Shown here in pieces: positions 36,134 through 46,046 of a stretch of DNA of 64,000 nt (position 1 is its first letter; each line of letters opens with the position of its first letter). The stretch is taken from assembly GCA_016716675.1 (NCBI GenBank), contig JADJVG010000004.1:1-64000 (forward strand), in the 5' to 3' direction. The notes under the pieces were generated by a model, which saw only the letters and a list, made by a program, of their open reading frames with translations, did not search any database and was not told where the DNA came from. Position numbers and translations under genes: made by a program. This DNA comes from Hyphomicrobium sp. GTDB lineage: Bacteria; Pseudomonadota; Alphaproteobacteria; Rhizobiales; Hyphomicrobiaceae.

Positions 36134-36164
36134 AAAAAAGGCGACCCGTTGAGGCCGCCTTTTT
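36134..36164 (-). terminator. Rho-independent terminator after glnA
   Basis: On the minus strand AAAAAGGCG...CGCCTTTTTT forms a 9-bp stem followed by a T-run, 22 bp beyond the glnA stop. The plus strand also shows a T-run, so it may work in both directions. Confidence 0.88.
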
Positions 36165-36185
36165 CAGTTCTCAATCGATTAAACT

Positions 36186-37596
36186 TTAGACTGAGTAGTA
36201 CATATCGTACTCGATCGGATGCGGCGTCATCTCGTAGCGCATGTTTTCTTCCATACGCAGCGCGATGTAGGCATCGATCATGTCGTCGTTCATGACGCCA
36301 CCCTTCTTCAGGTAGTCGCGATCCTTGTCGAGGCTGTCGAGCGCTTCGCGAAGCGAGGCAGCAACGGTCGGGATCTTGGCCAGTTCAGCCGGCGGCAGAT
36401 CGTACAAGTTCTTGTCCATGGCCGGGCCCGGATCGATCTTGTTCTGAATGCCGTCGAGGCCGGCCATGAGCATGGCGGCGAAGGCGAGGTAGGGATTGGC
36501 GCCCGGATCCGGGAAGCGAACCTCGATGCGCTTGGCCTTCGGGTTGGAGACGTGCGGAATACGGCACGACGCCGAGCGGTTGCGCGCCGAGTAAGCGAGC
36601 AGCACGGGCGCTTCATAGCCCGGCACCAGACGCTTATAGGAGTTGGTCAACGGGTTGGTGAACGCGTTGATCGACTTGGCGTGCTTCAGGATACCGCCGA
36701 TGTAGTACAGGCACATCTGCGAGAGGTCGGCATACTTGTCGCCGGCGAACAGCGGGTTGCCGTCTTTCCAGATCGACTGGTGGACGTGCATGCCCGAGCC
36801 GTTGTCGCCGAACGACCGGCTTCGGCATGAAGGTCGCCGTTTTGCCGTAGGCCTGCGAGACCTGATGCACGACGTACTTGTAGATCTGCATGTGGTCGGC
36901 CATCTGGATCATCGGGCCGAACTTCACGCCGAGCTCGTGCTGCGCTGCCGCCACCTCGTGGTGGTGCTTTTCAACAGTGACGCCCATCTCGATCAGAACC
37001 GAGAGCATTTCCGAACGGATGTCCTGGCAGCTGTCGACGGGGGGGACCGGGAAGTAGCCGCCCTTGACGCGCGGACGGTGGCCAAGGTTTCCCATTTCCA
37101 TTTCGACCGAGTTGTTGGTCGGCAGCTCGCTGCTATCGACCTTGAAACCCGTCGAATACATATCGGACGAGAAGCGCACGTCGTCGAAGATGAAGAATTC
37201 GGCTTCCGGGCCGAAGTAGACTTTGTCGCCGAGACCGAGCGACATCATGTAGGCTTCAGACTTCTTGGCGATGCCGCGCGGATCGCGCTCGTAGAGCTGG
37301 CCTGTCGACGGCTCCAGCACGTCGCAGAAAATCGCGATTGTGGTCTGGGCGAAGAACGGATCGATGTGGGTCGATGCCGGGTCCGGCATCAGCAGCATGT
37401 CGGAAGCTTCAATGGTCTTCCAGCCAGCGATCGACGAACCGTCAAACGCGTAACCGTCCTTGAACATGTCTTCATCAACGCACGAAACGTCTGCCGTGAC
37501 GTGCTGCATCTTGCCTTTGGTGTCCGTGAAGCGAAGGTCGACGAACTTGACGTCCTTGTCCTTGATAAACTTCAGGACATCACTCGCGCTCTTCAT
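36186..37596 (-). CDS. glnA: Glutamine synthetase type I (apparent frameshift)
   Basis: The enzyme makes glutamine from glutamate, ammonia and ATP. The start is ATG 37596, with AGGGGA six bases upstream; a GTG at 37602 is in frame. The first part runs to TFMPKPV, then the frame is lost. One extra base at about 36814 separates it from GDNGSGMHVHQSIWKDG and the rest. The restored protein has the usual length of about 470. The adenylylation tyrosine is in KNLYDLPPAE, so activity would be controlled by GlnE. Because this is normally a key gene, a sequence error is likely. It follows glnB in one operon. Confidence 0.95.
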
Positions 37597-37733
37597 AGAC
37601 ACTCCCCTGTCTGGTGGTCATTGTGGTCTGGTCATCGTGTCGTCAGCTCGCATGACGCAAAGCGTCAAAACGCCAACCGTCAAACGTCTGGCCGCCGGGG
37701 GTTTGCTCAAACCTCCGACGATGTTGCTTCGTC

Positions 37734-38072
37734 TTAGATCGCGTCGGTGCCGGATTCCCCGGTGCGGATGCGGATCGCTTCCTCGACGGTCGATATGAAA
37801 ATCTTGCCATCACCAATGCGGCCCGTCTTTGCGGCCTTTTGGATCGCGGCGACGGCCTTGTCGAGCATCTCGTCGGCCAGCACCACTTCAATCTTCACTT
37901 TCGGCAGAAAGTCCACGACGTATTCAGCGCCGCGATACAACTCTGTGTGGCCTTTCTGACGGCCGAAACCCTTGGCTTCGATCACCGTAATGCCTTGAAG
38001 GCCGATTTCCTGCAGCGCCTCTTTCACTTCATCGAGTTTGAAGGGCTTGATAATGGCTTCTATCTTTTTCAT
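37734..38072 (-). CDS. glnB: Nitrogen regulatory protein PII
   Basis: 112 residues from ATG 38072 (MKKIEAIIKPFKL); a further in-frame ATG lies at 38090. The T-loop carries Tyr51 in RGAEYVVDFLPK, the uridylylation site used by GlnD, and the ATP/2-oxoglutarate site KTGRIGDGKIF is intact. PII signals nitrogen and carbon status to GlnE, NtrB and transporters. It lies upstream of glnA on the same strand with a 137-bp gap, the usual glnBA operon. Confidence 0.96.
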   Translation of the reverse strand: MKKIEAIIKPFKLDEVKEALQEIGLQGITVIEAKGFGRQKGHTELYRGAEYVVDFLPKVKIEVVLADEMLDKAVAAIQKAAKTGRIGDGKIFISTVEEAIRIRTGESGTDAI

Positions 38073-38137
38073 GGTTGCCCCATAGATCATGGCCGACGTG
38101 GCGGTTTTTACCGAGCCGGTCCAATGCCCTCTACGTT

Positions 38138-38153
38138 AGCAGGGTCCATGCCA
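38138..38153 (-). promoter_or_regulatory. Sigma-54 (RpoN) type promoter for glnBA
   Basis: On the minus strand TGGCATGGACCCTGCT fits the -24/-12 consensus TGGCACG-N4-TTGCA, with GG and GC at the right spacing. It ends 66 bp before the glnB start. In related bacteria glnBA is activated by NtrC from such a promoter when nitrogen is short. The rest of the gap 38073-38401 holds no gene. Confidence 0.7.
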
Positions 38154-38401
38154 AACTCGGATATTCCCGTATTTAGCAAGTGTTTCAACGTATTAGGTTT
38201 TCTTCGAAGTGCAGCGGACCAGCGCTCAGGGAGGGTATTAGCTCATATTTTGGGCTCCGTGATAAAAAAATAGGCGACGAATAGTTGTGCGATTGCCTGC
38301 CGGATGATCGCGCATGAACGTTCCTCAACCAGCGCATAGCCTGTCCCGAGCTTGAATGCCGAACCGCGATTTTTAGCCAATCCCCATCCAGCGCGAGAGC
38401 C

Positions 38402-40003
38402 ATGTACGAACTTCTTACCACCGACCAAATGACCGAAGCCGACGGGCGCGCCGTGGCGCTTGGCGTGCCGTCACTGACGCTCATGGAAAATGCGGGGCGG
38501 GCAGTCGCCGACGAAGCCGCCCGAATGGTGCGCGCCGGAAGCCGCATCGCGGTGCTGTGCGGGCCGGGCAACAACGGTGGCGATGGTTTCGTCGCGGCAA
38601 GGCTGTTGCGAGCAAAGGGTTTCGACGTGCGCGTCTGGCTGCTGGGCGAGCGCAAGGCGCTAAAGGGCGACGCGGCCGTCATGGCGGCGAAGTGGGAGCT
38701 GCCCATGCGGCCAGCCTCTGAGGACGCCGTGCAGAGTATGCACCTTGTGATTGATGCGATGTTTGGCGCTGGCCTTGCCCGCCCGCTTGAGGGCGATGCG
38801 GCTGAAGTTGTGGCGGCCGTCAACGCCAGCGGACTGCCGGTTCTTGCGGTCGATGTACCGAGTGGATTGAACGGATCGACCGGTGCACACGATGGCCCTG
38901 TGGTGCAGGCAACGCGAACGGTGACGTTCTTCCGTAAAAAGCCGGGGCATCTGTTGATGCCGGGTCGGGCGCTTTGCGGCACCTTGGTGGTGGCCGACAT
39001 CGCCATTCCGTCAACCGTGTTGGCCACCGCATCGGCATCGGCATCGACGCCCGATGCCTCGGCGCAGCGCGATGATTCAGCATTGCGGGTCACGACCTTC
39101 GAAAACGTGCCGTCGCTGTGGCGGAGCCATTATCCCTGGCCGCAGGCTGATGGCCATAAGTATACACGCGGTCATGCGGTAGCCGTATCAGGTCCAGCGC
39201 ATCAGACCGGCGCGGCGCGTCTTGCTGCGCGCGGCGCATTGCGCATCGGCGCTGGTCTCGTGACAGTTGCCGGCAGCTCCGAAGCGACAGCGGTCAACGC
39301 CGTCCATCTGACAGCGATGATGCTGGCCGTGTGCAACCGGGCTGCGGATCTGCGCACCCTCCTGGCTGATAAGCGCAAGAACGTGTTGCTCGTCGGCCCG
39401 GGCGCTAGCATCGGCGATGAGACGCGCGCGTATGCTGATGCCGCACTGGCTAGCGGCGCCCATGTCGTCCTCGATGCCGATGCGCTGACCTCGTTCGCCG
39501 AAAATGACGACGCCAAGATCGAGACGGTGCAATTCGGATTCACAGGCGCGCGGACACCGGCAAACGTTTCGCCGCAAGCGCTGTTCGAGGCTATCCGCGC
39601 CGCGCCCGGCCGGTCTGTCGTGATGACCCCGCACGAGGGCGAATTCAAACGGCTGTTTGGCGATCTGGCGGGCTCTAAGCTTGCGCGAGCGCTTGTCGCG
39701 GCCGAGCGCGCGGGGGCGGTTGTCATCCTCAAGGGGCCGGATACGGTGATTGCGTCACCCGATGGGCGTGCCGCCATCAATACCAACGCGCCGGCATGGC
39801 TGGCGACGGCGGGTTCAGGCGATGTGCTGGCAGGATTTGTGACGGGGCTTTTAGCGCAGGGAATGCCGGCATTTGAGGCCGCTTGCGCCGCCGTCTGGCT
39901 TCATGGCGAATGCGCCACCGCATTCGGTCTGGGATTGATCGCGGAAGATCTGCCCGAGACGCTGCCGAAGGTGTTGCAGGCGTTACGCGCACCAAACCCG
40001 TGA
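38402..40003 (+). CDS. nnrD: Bifunctional NAD(P)H-hydrate epimerase/dehydratase
   Basis: 533 residues with two domains. The N-terminal YjeF epimerase part (1-215) has GPGNNGGDGFVAARLL and VDVPSGLNGSTG. The C-terminal ADP-dependent dehydratase part (240-533) has VVMTPHEGEF and the ATP-site GSGDVLAGFVTGLL. It repairs damaged NADH and NADPH hydrates in the cytoplasm. A 25-residue Ala/Ser-rich linker joins the domains. It diverges from glnBA. Confidence 0.93.
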   Translation: MYELLTTDQMTEADGRAVALGVPSLTLMENAGRAVADEAARMVRAGSRIAVLCGPGNNGGDGFVAARLLRAKGFDVRVWLLGERKALKGDAAVMAAKWELPMRPASEDAVQSMHLVIDAMFGAGLARPLEGDAAEVVAAVNASGLPVLAVDVPSGLNGSTGAHDGPVVQATRTVTFFRKKPGHLLMPGRALCGTLVVADIAIPSTVLATASASASTPDASAQRDDSALRVTTFENVPSLWRSHYPWPQADGHKYTRGHAVAVSGPAHQTGAARLAARGALRIGAGLVTVAGSSEATAVNAVHLTAMMLAVCNRAADLRTLLADKRKNVLLVGPGASIGDETRAYADAALASGAHVVLDADALTSFAENDDAKIETVQFGFTGARTPANVSPQALFEAIRAAPGRSVVMTPHEGEFKRLFGDLAGSKLARALVAAERAGAVVILKGPDTVIASPDGRAAINTNAPAWLATAGSGDVLAGFVTGLLAQGMPAFEAACAAVWLHGECATAFGLGLIAEDLPETLPKVLQALRAPNP

Positions 40004-40071
40004 GCATCTCGCAAATGCCAGCGGCGGCGCGGTTACGCCGTCGTTGGCAGTGCTCATCCTCTTAATCGCGA

Positions 40072-42414
40072 TTATTTTCCGCCGCGTGCTTCCGGTGGCA
40101 GCGTATTGCCGACGCTCGGGCGCAAATAATTGTCCTGCGTTCGCGCCGTGTCACTGCTTGTAGCGCTGTCATTGGTGCGGCGGACGAGAACCGTTTCGGC
40201 GCGCACAGGCACGCGTTCGGCTCGGACAGCCGGGGTCGGCAATGCCCCGTCGATGCCTGCGGGCATCGTGTAGGCAACCGATGGGCGCGGATACGTTGAC
40301 GACCAAATCGACGAGGACTGCGAACGCGGCGCAGGCGGTGCGTTGAGATCGATCGCTGCGGCGTCGTCGTTTGTCGCGCCAATGACGCGCGTGCCCCGCT
40401 TGGCGGTCGATAGCAGAACCGTCTCGGACGCACTCGAGGACGGCGACGTCGCGGCGACTGTCGGTGCTGCGGGTTGCGGACTGCTCGGTTCGCTGCGCTC
40501 AAGGGCAGCTGACGGCGGGATTGATGCCGCCCGCACAGCGCGCGGTGAAGCTGCATCGACAGAGGCCGGTGGCGTCTCCGTAGCAGCCGGTGCAGCAGCC
40601 ACATTCGCTGTGGTCGCGTAGCCTGCGGGCGTTAGCGGTAAGGGAGTTGGGCCGGTCGCCTTCGTGGCGTCCGCATGGCCTGAACCGTTAGCCGACGTTT
40701 CAACTGGCGCTGCCTTTTGCTGGGCACTGGCGCGTTCAGCGAAGCTTGCGTGATGAACCGGATTTGCCGGTGACGCCTCTTGCACCTTGGCGCGCTCAGC
40801 AAAGCTGGCGTGATGCACTGGGTTTGCCGGTGGTGTCTCTTGCGTCTTCGCGCGTTCAGCGAAGCTTGCGTGCTGCATGGGGTTCGCCGGTGGCGTCTCT
40901 TGCACCTTGGCGCGTTCGGCAAAGCTTGCGTGCTGCACGGGGTTCGCCGGTGGCGTCTCCTGCGCCTTGCCGCGTTCAGCGAAGCTGACGTGCTGCGCTG
41001 CATGCGGCAACGTCGCGTTGGCATCCGGTAAAACGCCGAGCGGCGCAAAACCGGACGGCGCGGCGAACGGTTTAGCCGCTGGTGAGGAGCCCGGCGCTTG
41101 ATAGCCGGGTGGTATCGTTGCGGCGACGCGCGGCGTCAGCACGGGTGAAGGACCCGATGGAACTGACGGCGGCGCGGCACGGACGACAATGGGTTTTAAA
41201 GGTGGCAGGGGTTCAGGGGCAACGACGGGCGCGGCAACCGGCGCCGGGACTGCGCCTGGCGGCGGGGCCCTGTACAGCGTCGCTTTTAGGTCCGGTCGCA
41301 GATAGCCCGAGATGATCGCCTGCTCTTCAGGCGACAATCGTGGCGACGATGATGCCCACGTGACCGGCTTTGGGGCTGGCGATGCGGCCTCCATCCCCGG
41401 CTGAAGCGTGGCTTTGACGTCAGGCCGAACAACGGAGACAGAAGCAGGTGCGGTAGCTTCCTTGGCTGGTGCCGCTGCCACGGACGGGGCCACTGGGGTC
41501 GCAACTGGTGCTGACGGCGCCACAGCGACCGGCTCGACGGGCTTCGGAGCGACGGGCGGTGCAACCGGCGCAGTGGGGTGCGGTGCTGGCGCTGCCGTAG
41601 CGGGTGGTGCAGCAGGCGGCACAGAAGCCTGAGCTGCAGCTTGGGCGGGCGCTGGAGCAGGGGCCTGTGTTGGTGCCGTTGCGACCGGAGCCGGCGCGGC
41701 GACCGGTGCCGGCGCAGTGACAGGGCTGCGCGCCGGAGCAGCTGCGGACGCCGCATTTGCCGCCTGACTTGCTGCATGCGTTGCTGCCTGACTTGGTGCA
41801 GACGCCGACGCTACAGCAGGAGGCGCAGTCGATACCTGTGCAGGAGATGACGCCTGGGGCGCCGGGTTGGCAACGGGCGCACGCGCTGCAGTGTCTGGTG
41901 CAGGCGTGGATGCGCGCGCTGCGGTGGCCTTGGCGACGATTGCCGCGGTGGCGGCTGCGGCGGCCGCGACGGCGTCCGTCGTGGTGGTCTTCGGTGCTGG
42001 CGATGGCGCAGGCTCTGTTTGCCGGGGCGTTGCTGTTGCTGTGGGCGGCGGCAGATCGAGCTTGACCATGGCGGCTTCGGTCGGCGACTGCGAGGGTTTG
42101 CTCACCACCGTTACGCTTGCTTCGTCGGGCGATTGTCCCGCTGTCGTAACAGGAGCAGGAGCTGGCGTAGTCGCCCCCGTTGCGGCGGGCGGAGGCGCGC
42201 GCGCCGGTATCGGGGCTGGGCGCGTGTCCGCCGAAGGTTTTGCGGCTTGAGGCGTGGGTGCGCGCGATGGCGGAGGTTCGGCTTGACGCCGCGTGCCATT
42301 TGCGATGGCGGCATCGGCATCGCCGCCGATCAGGCGTACGATGATGAAGGAGAGAACAAGAAAAATGCCGATCAGTGCTACGGTCTCGAAATCCGACACG
42401 ACTTCGTACTCCAC
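40072..42414 (-). CDS. Large membrane-anchored Pro/Ala-rich repeat protein
   Basis: 780 residues. One hydrophobic segment (about 11-30, VALIGIFLVLSFIIVRLIGG) is followed by a very long low-complexity chain of Ala, Pro, Val, Thr and Gln. Residues about 471-570 are five tandem 20-residue repeats (HASFAERAKVQETPPANP). A second short motif, roughly LRPDVKATLPPG, recurs six times in the C-terminal two thirds and is the very end of the protein. No enzymatic domain is seen. The chain is probably disordered and may reach across the periplasm or bind partners through the short motif. The frame is open for 2.3 kb. Confidence 0.7.
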   Translation of the reverse strand: MEYEVVSDFETVALIGIFLVLSFIIVRLIGGDADAAIANGTRRQAEPPPSRAPTPQAAKPSADTRPAPIPARAPPPAATGATTPAPAPVTTAGQSPDEASVTVVSKPSQSPTEAAMVKLDLPPPTATATPRQTEPAPSPAPKTTTTDAVAAAAAATAAIVAKATAARASTPAPDTAARAPVANPAPQASSPAQVSTAPPAVASASAPSQAATHAASQAANAASAAAPARSPVTAPAPVAAPAPVATAPTQAPAPAPAQAAAQASVPPAAPPATAAPAPHPTAPVAPPVAPKPVEPVAVAPSAPVATPVAPSVAAAPAKEATAPASVSVVRPDVKATLQPGMEAASPAPKPVTWASSSPRLSPEEQAIISGYLRPDLKATLYRAPPPGAVPAPVAAPVVAPEPLPPLKPIVVRAAPPSVPSGPSPVLTPRVAATIPPGYQAPGSSPAAKPFAAPSGFAPLGVLPDANATLPHAAQHVSFAERGKAQETPPANPVQHASFAERAKVQETPPANPMQHASFAERAKTQETPPANPVHHASFAERAKVQEASPANPVHHASFAERASAQQKAAPVETSANGSGHADATKATGPTPLPLTPAGYATTANVAAAPAATETPPASVDAASPRAVRAASIPPSAALERSEPSSPQPAAPTVAATSPSSSASETVLLSTAKRGTRVIGATNDDAAAIDLNAPPAPRSQSSSIWSSTYPRPSVAYTMPAGIDGALPTPAVRAERVPVRAETVLVRRTNDSATSSDTARTQDNYLRPSVGNTLPPEARGGK
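40703..41002. repeat. Five tandem 60-bp coding repeats
   Basis: Five adjacent 60-bp units inside the Pro/Ala-rich gene. On the plus strand each contains GCGTTCAGCGAAGCTTGCGTG or a close variant. The units differ at about 10-20 % of positions, so copy number may vary between strains. Confidence 0.85.
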
Positions 42415-42515
42415 GCGCTATGCTTCCCCGCCCCAAAGATCAGCAAATGCGGGCGCCCGTCAACTGGCCGTTTGACCATGAACGGTGCAAGCTGCCCGAC
42501 CGTGCTTTCAAAGCG

Positions 42516-43100
42516 TCACAGGTCTTTGCCGTCTGATGTCGGTCCACGAACCGTGGTGCTGCCCTTCAATCCACGGTCGGCGTGCAGAAATGCGTCCACT
42601 TCCGGCGACGGTGCGGGGCTTTCTGCTGCAATGCCAATAGCCTGCATCATCTGTGAAATGGGCACGAAACGGCGCGTGCGGCGGTCATACAACCCACCCT
42701 TAAACAGAGCCCGGGCCGCCACCTGACCGGCGCGCGAACCGTCACCGATAACAAAAATTTGCTCCATCACGACAAGAGTTTCGTCCCAGCAGACAAGACG
42801 GGTTTCAAGGTTGAATTTCTGAAAGGGCCGCAATTCACGTCGGAAGCGGATGGCGACCGTGCTCGCGATCGGCGTCCAGCCGTTGCGCTGCACCACCCGC
42901 CATAGGCCGGATCGAAACATCACGTCGAGCCGCCCGAGGTCCATCAACGTCAGATAACGGCCGTTGTTCATATGGATCGACGGATCGAGATCATGCGGCC
43001 AGACGCGGAAGCGGATTGCCGAATAGCCGTCCGGCAGCGCAATTGTGCCGCGCCAGCGCGCGGTGACCAGCAGCCAAATCAGACGCAGCCATAAATTCAT
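42516..43100 (-). CDS. Acyl-CoA thioesterase-like protein (THEM6-type hotdog)
   Basis: 194 residues with a membrane-facing N-terminal helix (NLWLRLIWLLVTARW). A 4HBT-like domain follows with DLDPSIHMNNGRYLTLMDLGR, the substrate-site pattern of this thioesterase branch. The predicted role is hydrolysis of an acyl thioester; the substrate is not known. It is divergent from the reductase gene and is followed by the Pro/Ala-rich gene on the same strand. Confidence 0.82.
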   Translation of the reverse strand: MNLWLRLIWLLVTARWRGTIALPDGYSAIRFRVWPHDLDPSIHMNNGRYLTLMDLGRLDVMFRSGLWRVVQRNGWTPIASTVAIRFRRELRPFQKFNLETRLVCWDETLVVMEQIFVIGDGSRAGQVAARALFKGGLYDRRTRRFVPISQMMQAIGIAAESPAPSPEVDAFLHADRGLKGSTTVRGPTSDGKDL

Positions 43101-43223
43101 GTCGTCTCCGGCGTTACAGATAGTGCCGAGAAGTTTATGCTAGGCGCTATTCGATTTCAGTGCGGCCAAAAAGTCGTGTGCTTTGCGTAGTCCGCAGTTT
43201 GACACCCTGGTGAAGGAATTTTC

Positions 43224-44261
43224 ATGTCAGCGGAAAATCAAGCCATGCCCGTCGTCGTAACAGGCGCATCGGGCTTCATCGCCAAATATGTGATCGCAGA
43301 GCTTCTGCGGCGCGGCTTTCACGTGCGCGGCACGCTGCGCAACGCCGATAAATCAAACAGTGTTCGCACCGCCGTGACGCGCGCTGGCGCAGACGCCGAA
43401 AATCTTTCCTTCGCAATTGCCGATCTGACGCGCGAAGACGGATGGGACGCGGCCGTGCAGGGCGCACGCGCCGTCATCCATACCGCGTCGCCGTTTCCGG
43501 TGCAGCAGCCCGACAACGCCGACGATGTGATCGCTCCGGCGCGAGAGGGCACGTTGCGCGTGCTGCTTGCAGCGCATCGCGCAGGCATACCCCGCGTCGT
43601 GCTCACCTCATCGACGGTGGCGGTGATGTATCCGGCGCATCTCGTCGCCGGGTATGTATTCAGCGAGATCGATTTCACCGATGAAACGCGCGAAGGGCTG
43701 ACGCCCTACATCCGCTCTAAAACGCTTGCTGAAAAAGCGGGGTGGAATTTCGTTGCTTCCAAAGCCGGTGCACCAGAGTTGGCCGTTATCAATCCCGCGT
43801 TCGTGCAAGGCCCAGCACTTGATGACGATCTCTCAACGTCTCACCAATTGATGCGCCTGATGGCTGAGGGTCGCTATCCGGCTTCTCCCAAAATCATTTT
43901 TCCGGTGTGCGACGTGCGCGACGTTGCAGCCGCGCACGTCGAAGCCATGATCCGTCCTGAAGCCGCCGGTCAGCGCTTTATTATTGCGGAAGGCGAAACG
44001 CGGCTGTTCGATATTGGCCAGCGTATGATTGCCGAATGTCCCGATCTCAAGGGCAAGGCGCCGCGCTTTGAATTGCCCGATGCAGCCGTGCGTGCACTGG
44101 CGGTTGTTGACAAGCGGCTGAGAACTATACTGCCTGAGCTTGGCAGTCATCGCGTCTGTAGCGGCCGCAAGGCCCGCGAGGTGCTGGGTTTGACGCTGCG
44201 CGGGCCAGACGAAGCGATCGGCTCGGCGGCGCGGTCGTTGCGCGCGCTTAAGCTCATTTGA
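43224..44261 (+). CDS. NAD(P)-dependent reductase/epimerase (dihydroflavonol reductase-like)
   Basis: 345 residues, extended short-chain dehydrogenase. The nucleotide site is VTGASGFIAKYVIAELL. The catalytic Ser is in LTSST and the Tyr-Lys pair in YIRSK. Sequence style (HTASPFP, PAFVQGP) places it with dihydroflavonol/cinnamoyl/aldehyde reductases. A GAAGGAA ribosome site precedes the ATG. The substrate cannot be assigned. Confidence 0.87.
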   Translation: MSAENQAMPVVVTGASGFIAKYVIAELLRRGFHVRGTLRNADKSNSVRTAVTRAGADAENLSFAIADLTREDGWDAAVQGARAVIHTASPFPVQQPDNADDVIAPAREGTLRVLLAAHRAGIPRVVLTSSTVAVMYPAHLVAGYVFSEIDFTDETREGLTPYIRSKTLAEKAGWNFVASKAGAPELAVINPAFVQGPALDDDLSTSHQLMRLMAEGRYPASPKIIFPVCDVRDVAAAHVEAMIRPEAAGQRFIIAEGETRLFDIGQRMIAECPDLKGKAPRFELPDAAVRALAVVDKRLRTILPELGSHRVCSGRKAREVLGLTLRGPDEAIGSAARSLRALKLI

Positions 44262-44370
44262 TCAGCTAACGCTTGCCTTTTCAGCGCCGCGAACGCACAT
44301 CTCTGGGCGGACCGGTTGCCCGGACCTCATGACAAAATCGCAAGCTTAAAGAACGACGGAGATTTCTGGC

Positions 44371-45831
44371 GTGACCCAATGCAAATCCGGTCTTTTCAAA
44401 TCATGGCAGATCAAAGCGTGGCAAGCAGGCGCGCTGCTGATCGCGACCGTGGTTGCCACCGTAGGTCTGGGAAATTTTGAAAGCGCCGGAGCGCAACAGA
44501 AAGAGCCGCCGCCGTCGCGTGAAGCCGTGCAATATTCCTTCGCGCCAATTGTGCGCAAAGCGGCCCCAGCCGTCGTCAACGTCTACGTGCGCTCGCGCGT
44601 CCAGACTTTTAATTCGCCGTTCGCGGACGATCCCTGGTTCCGCCGGTTCTTCGGCGAGAAGTTCGGCGAGCCCTCCGAACGCATTATGAGTTCGCTCGGC
44701 TCGGGCGTCATCGTCAGTCCGGACGGACTCGTCGTCACCAATACTCACGTCATCAAGGGGCGCGGCGAAACGGAAGTGCGCATCGCATTGGCCGACAAAC
44801 GCGAGTTCGACGCCAAAGTCATTGCACAGGATGACAACACCGACATTGCCGTTTTGAAAATCGAAGGTGGCGATGGGCACTTTCCCTCGCTGCAATTTGA
44901 AGATTCAGACAGCCTCGAAGTTGGTGACTTGGTGCTCGCCATCGGCAATCCGTTTGGCGTCGGCCAGACGGTAACAAGCGGCATCGTCTCGGCGCTGTCT
45001 CGCTCCGAAATGAGCCGCTCAGATTCCCAGGTCTTCATCCAAACAGACGCCGCCATCAATCCCGGCAACTCGGGCGGCGCACTCGTCGATATGTCGGGCC
45101 GGCTCGTTGGCATCAACACGATGATCGTCTCGAAGAGCGGCGGCTCGGTCGGCATCGGCTTTGCGATCCCGTCGAACCTCGTGCGGGTTTATGCCGAAAG
45201 CGCCGCGGCAGGCCGCAAAGTGGAGCGGCCCTGGCTTGGCGCCAAACTGGAAACCGTTACCCGTGAATATGCCGAGGGGTTGGGGCTTGCGCGCGTCGCG
45301 GGCGCCATCGTCACGCGCATTTCCGACAAAGGTCCCGCAGCAACTGCCGGATTGCAGCCGGGGGACGTGATCACCAAAGTCGATGGCGTCGAAGTCTCCG
45401 ATGCGCGCTCGGTTCTCTATCGCCTGACCACCAAAGGCGTCGGCCAGACTGCGCAACTCTCGGTCATCCGCAAGGGCCATCCAGTCGATATCTCGCTGGC
45501 GCTGCTGGTGGCCCCAGACCCCGGCAAGAATGACGTGAAAAACCTCTCCGGCAACCATCCGCTTGATGGGGCGCGCGTCTCCAATATTCTGCCCGGTATC
45601 GAAGATGAAATGAACCTCGATGACACCGAAGGCGTCGTGATACTTTCGGTGCGGAAAGGATCGGCCGCGCAAAGTTTGGGCTTCCGGCCGGGTGATATCA
45701 TCCTCGCCATCGGCAATACCGAGATTAAGAACGTTGCGGACACTGAGGCGGCCCTCACTGAGCGCAAGCGCTTGTGGCGGATCTCGGTCAAACGCGGCGG
45801 CCGTGTCTTGCAACTGCAGGTGCCCGGTTAG
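44371..45831 (+). CDS. Do-type periplasmic serine protease (DegP/DegQ family)
   Basis: 486 residues: an N-terminal signal or anchor (AGALLIATVVATVGLG), a trypsin-like domain with triad His126 (TNTHVI), Asp158 (NTDIAVL) and Ser234 (GNSGGAL), then two PDZ domains (about 285-370 and 395-480). It degrades or refolds damaged envelope proteins. In many Rhizobiales this gene lies directly before rarA; here 10 kb of other genes lie in between. Confidence 0.93.
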   Translation: MTQCKSGLFKSWQIKAWQAGALLIATVVATVGLGNFESAGAQQKEPPPSREAVQYSFAPIVRKAAPAVVNVYVRSRVQTFNSPFADDPWFRRFFGEKFGEPSERIMSSLGSGVIVSPDGLVVTNTHVIKGRGETEVRIALADKREFDAKVIAQDDNTDIAVLKIEGGDGHFPSLQFEDSDSLEVGDLVLAIGNPFGVGQTVTSGIVSALSRSEMSRSDSQVFIQTDAAINPGNSGGALVDMSGRLVGINTMIVSKSGGSVGIGFAIPSNLVRVYAESAAAGRKVERPWLGAKLETVTREYAEGLGLARVAGAIVTRISDKGPAATAGLQPGDVITKVDGVEVSDARSVLYRLTTKGVGQTAQLSVIRKGHPVDISLALLVAPDPGKNDVKNLSGNHPLDGARVSNILPGIEDEMNLDDTEGVVILSVRKGSAAQSLGFRPGDIILAIGNTEIKNVADTEAALTERKRLWRISVKRGGRVLQLQVPG

Positions 45832-46046
45832 TCCTGCGCTGGCCGGCCTGGGACCCGCGTCCGGCGTCCGCGCCTGATGTCCGTGTTTAGGTCTGTCTCT
45901 GGCGGGCCAGATAGTTTTCGGATTAACTCTGTTGCCGGGACGGCCGTAGCAAAGAGACGATAAGCTGACACAATCCTGGACGACTGTCGCCGCGATCGCG
46001 GATGCTGGGGACGCGGCCGGGGATGAGTTTTTTACCGGGGTGGGAA

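Noticed and set aside
40081..42430. Long open frames on both strands over the Pro/Ala-rich gene
   Set aside because: They are by-products of the GC-rich repetitive composition; only the minus-strand 780-codon frame has a membrane anchor and ordered repeats.
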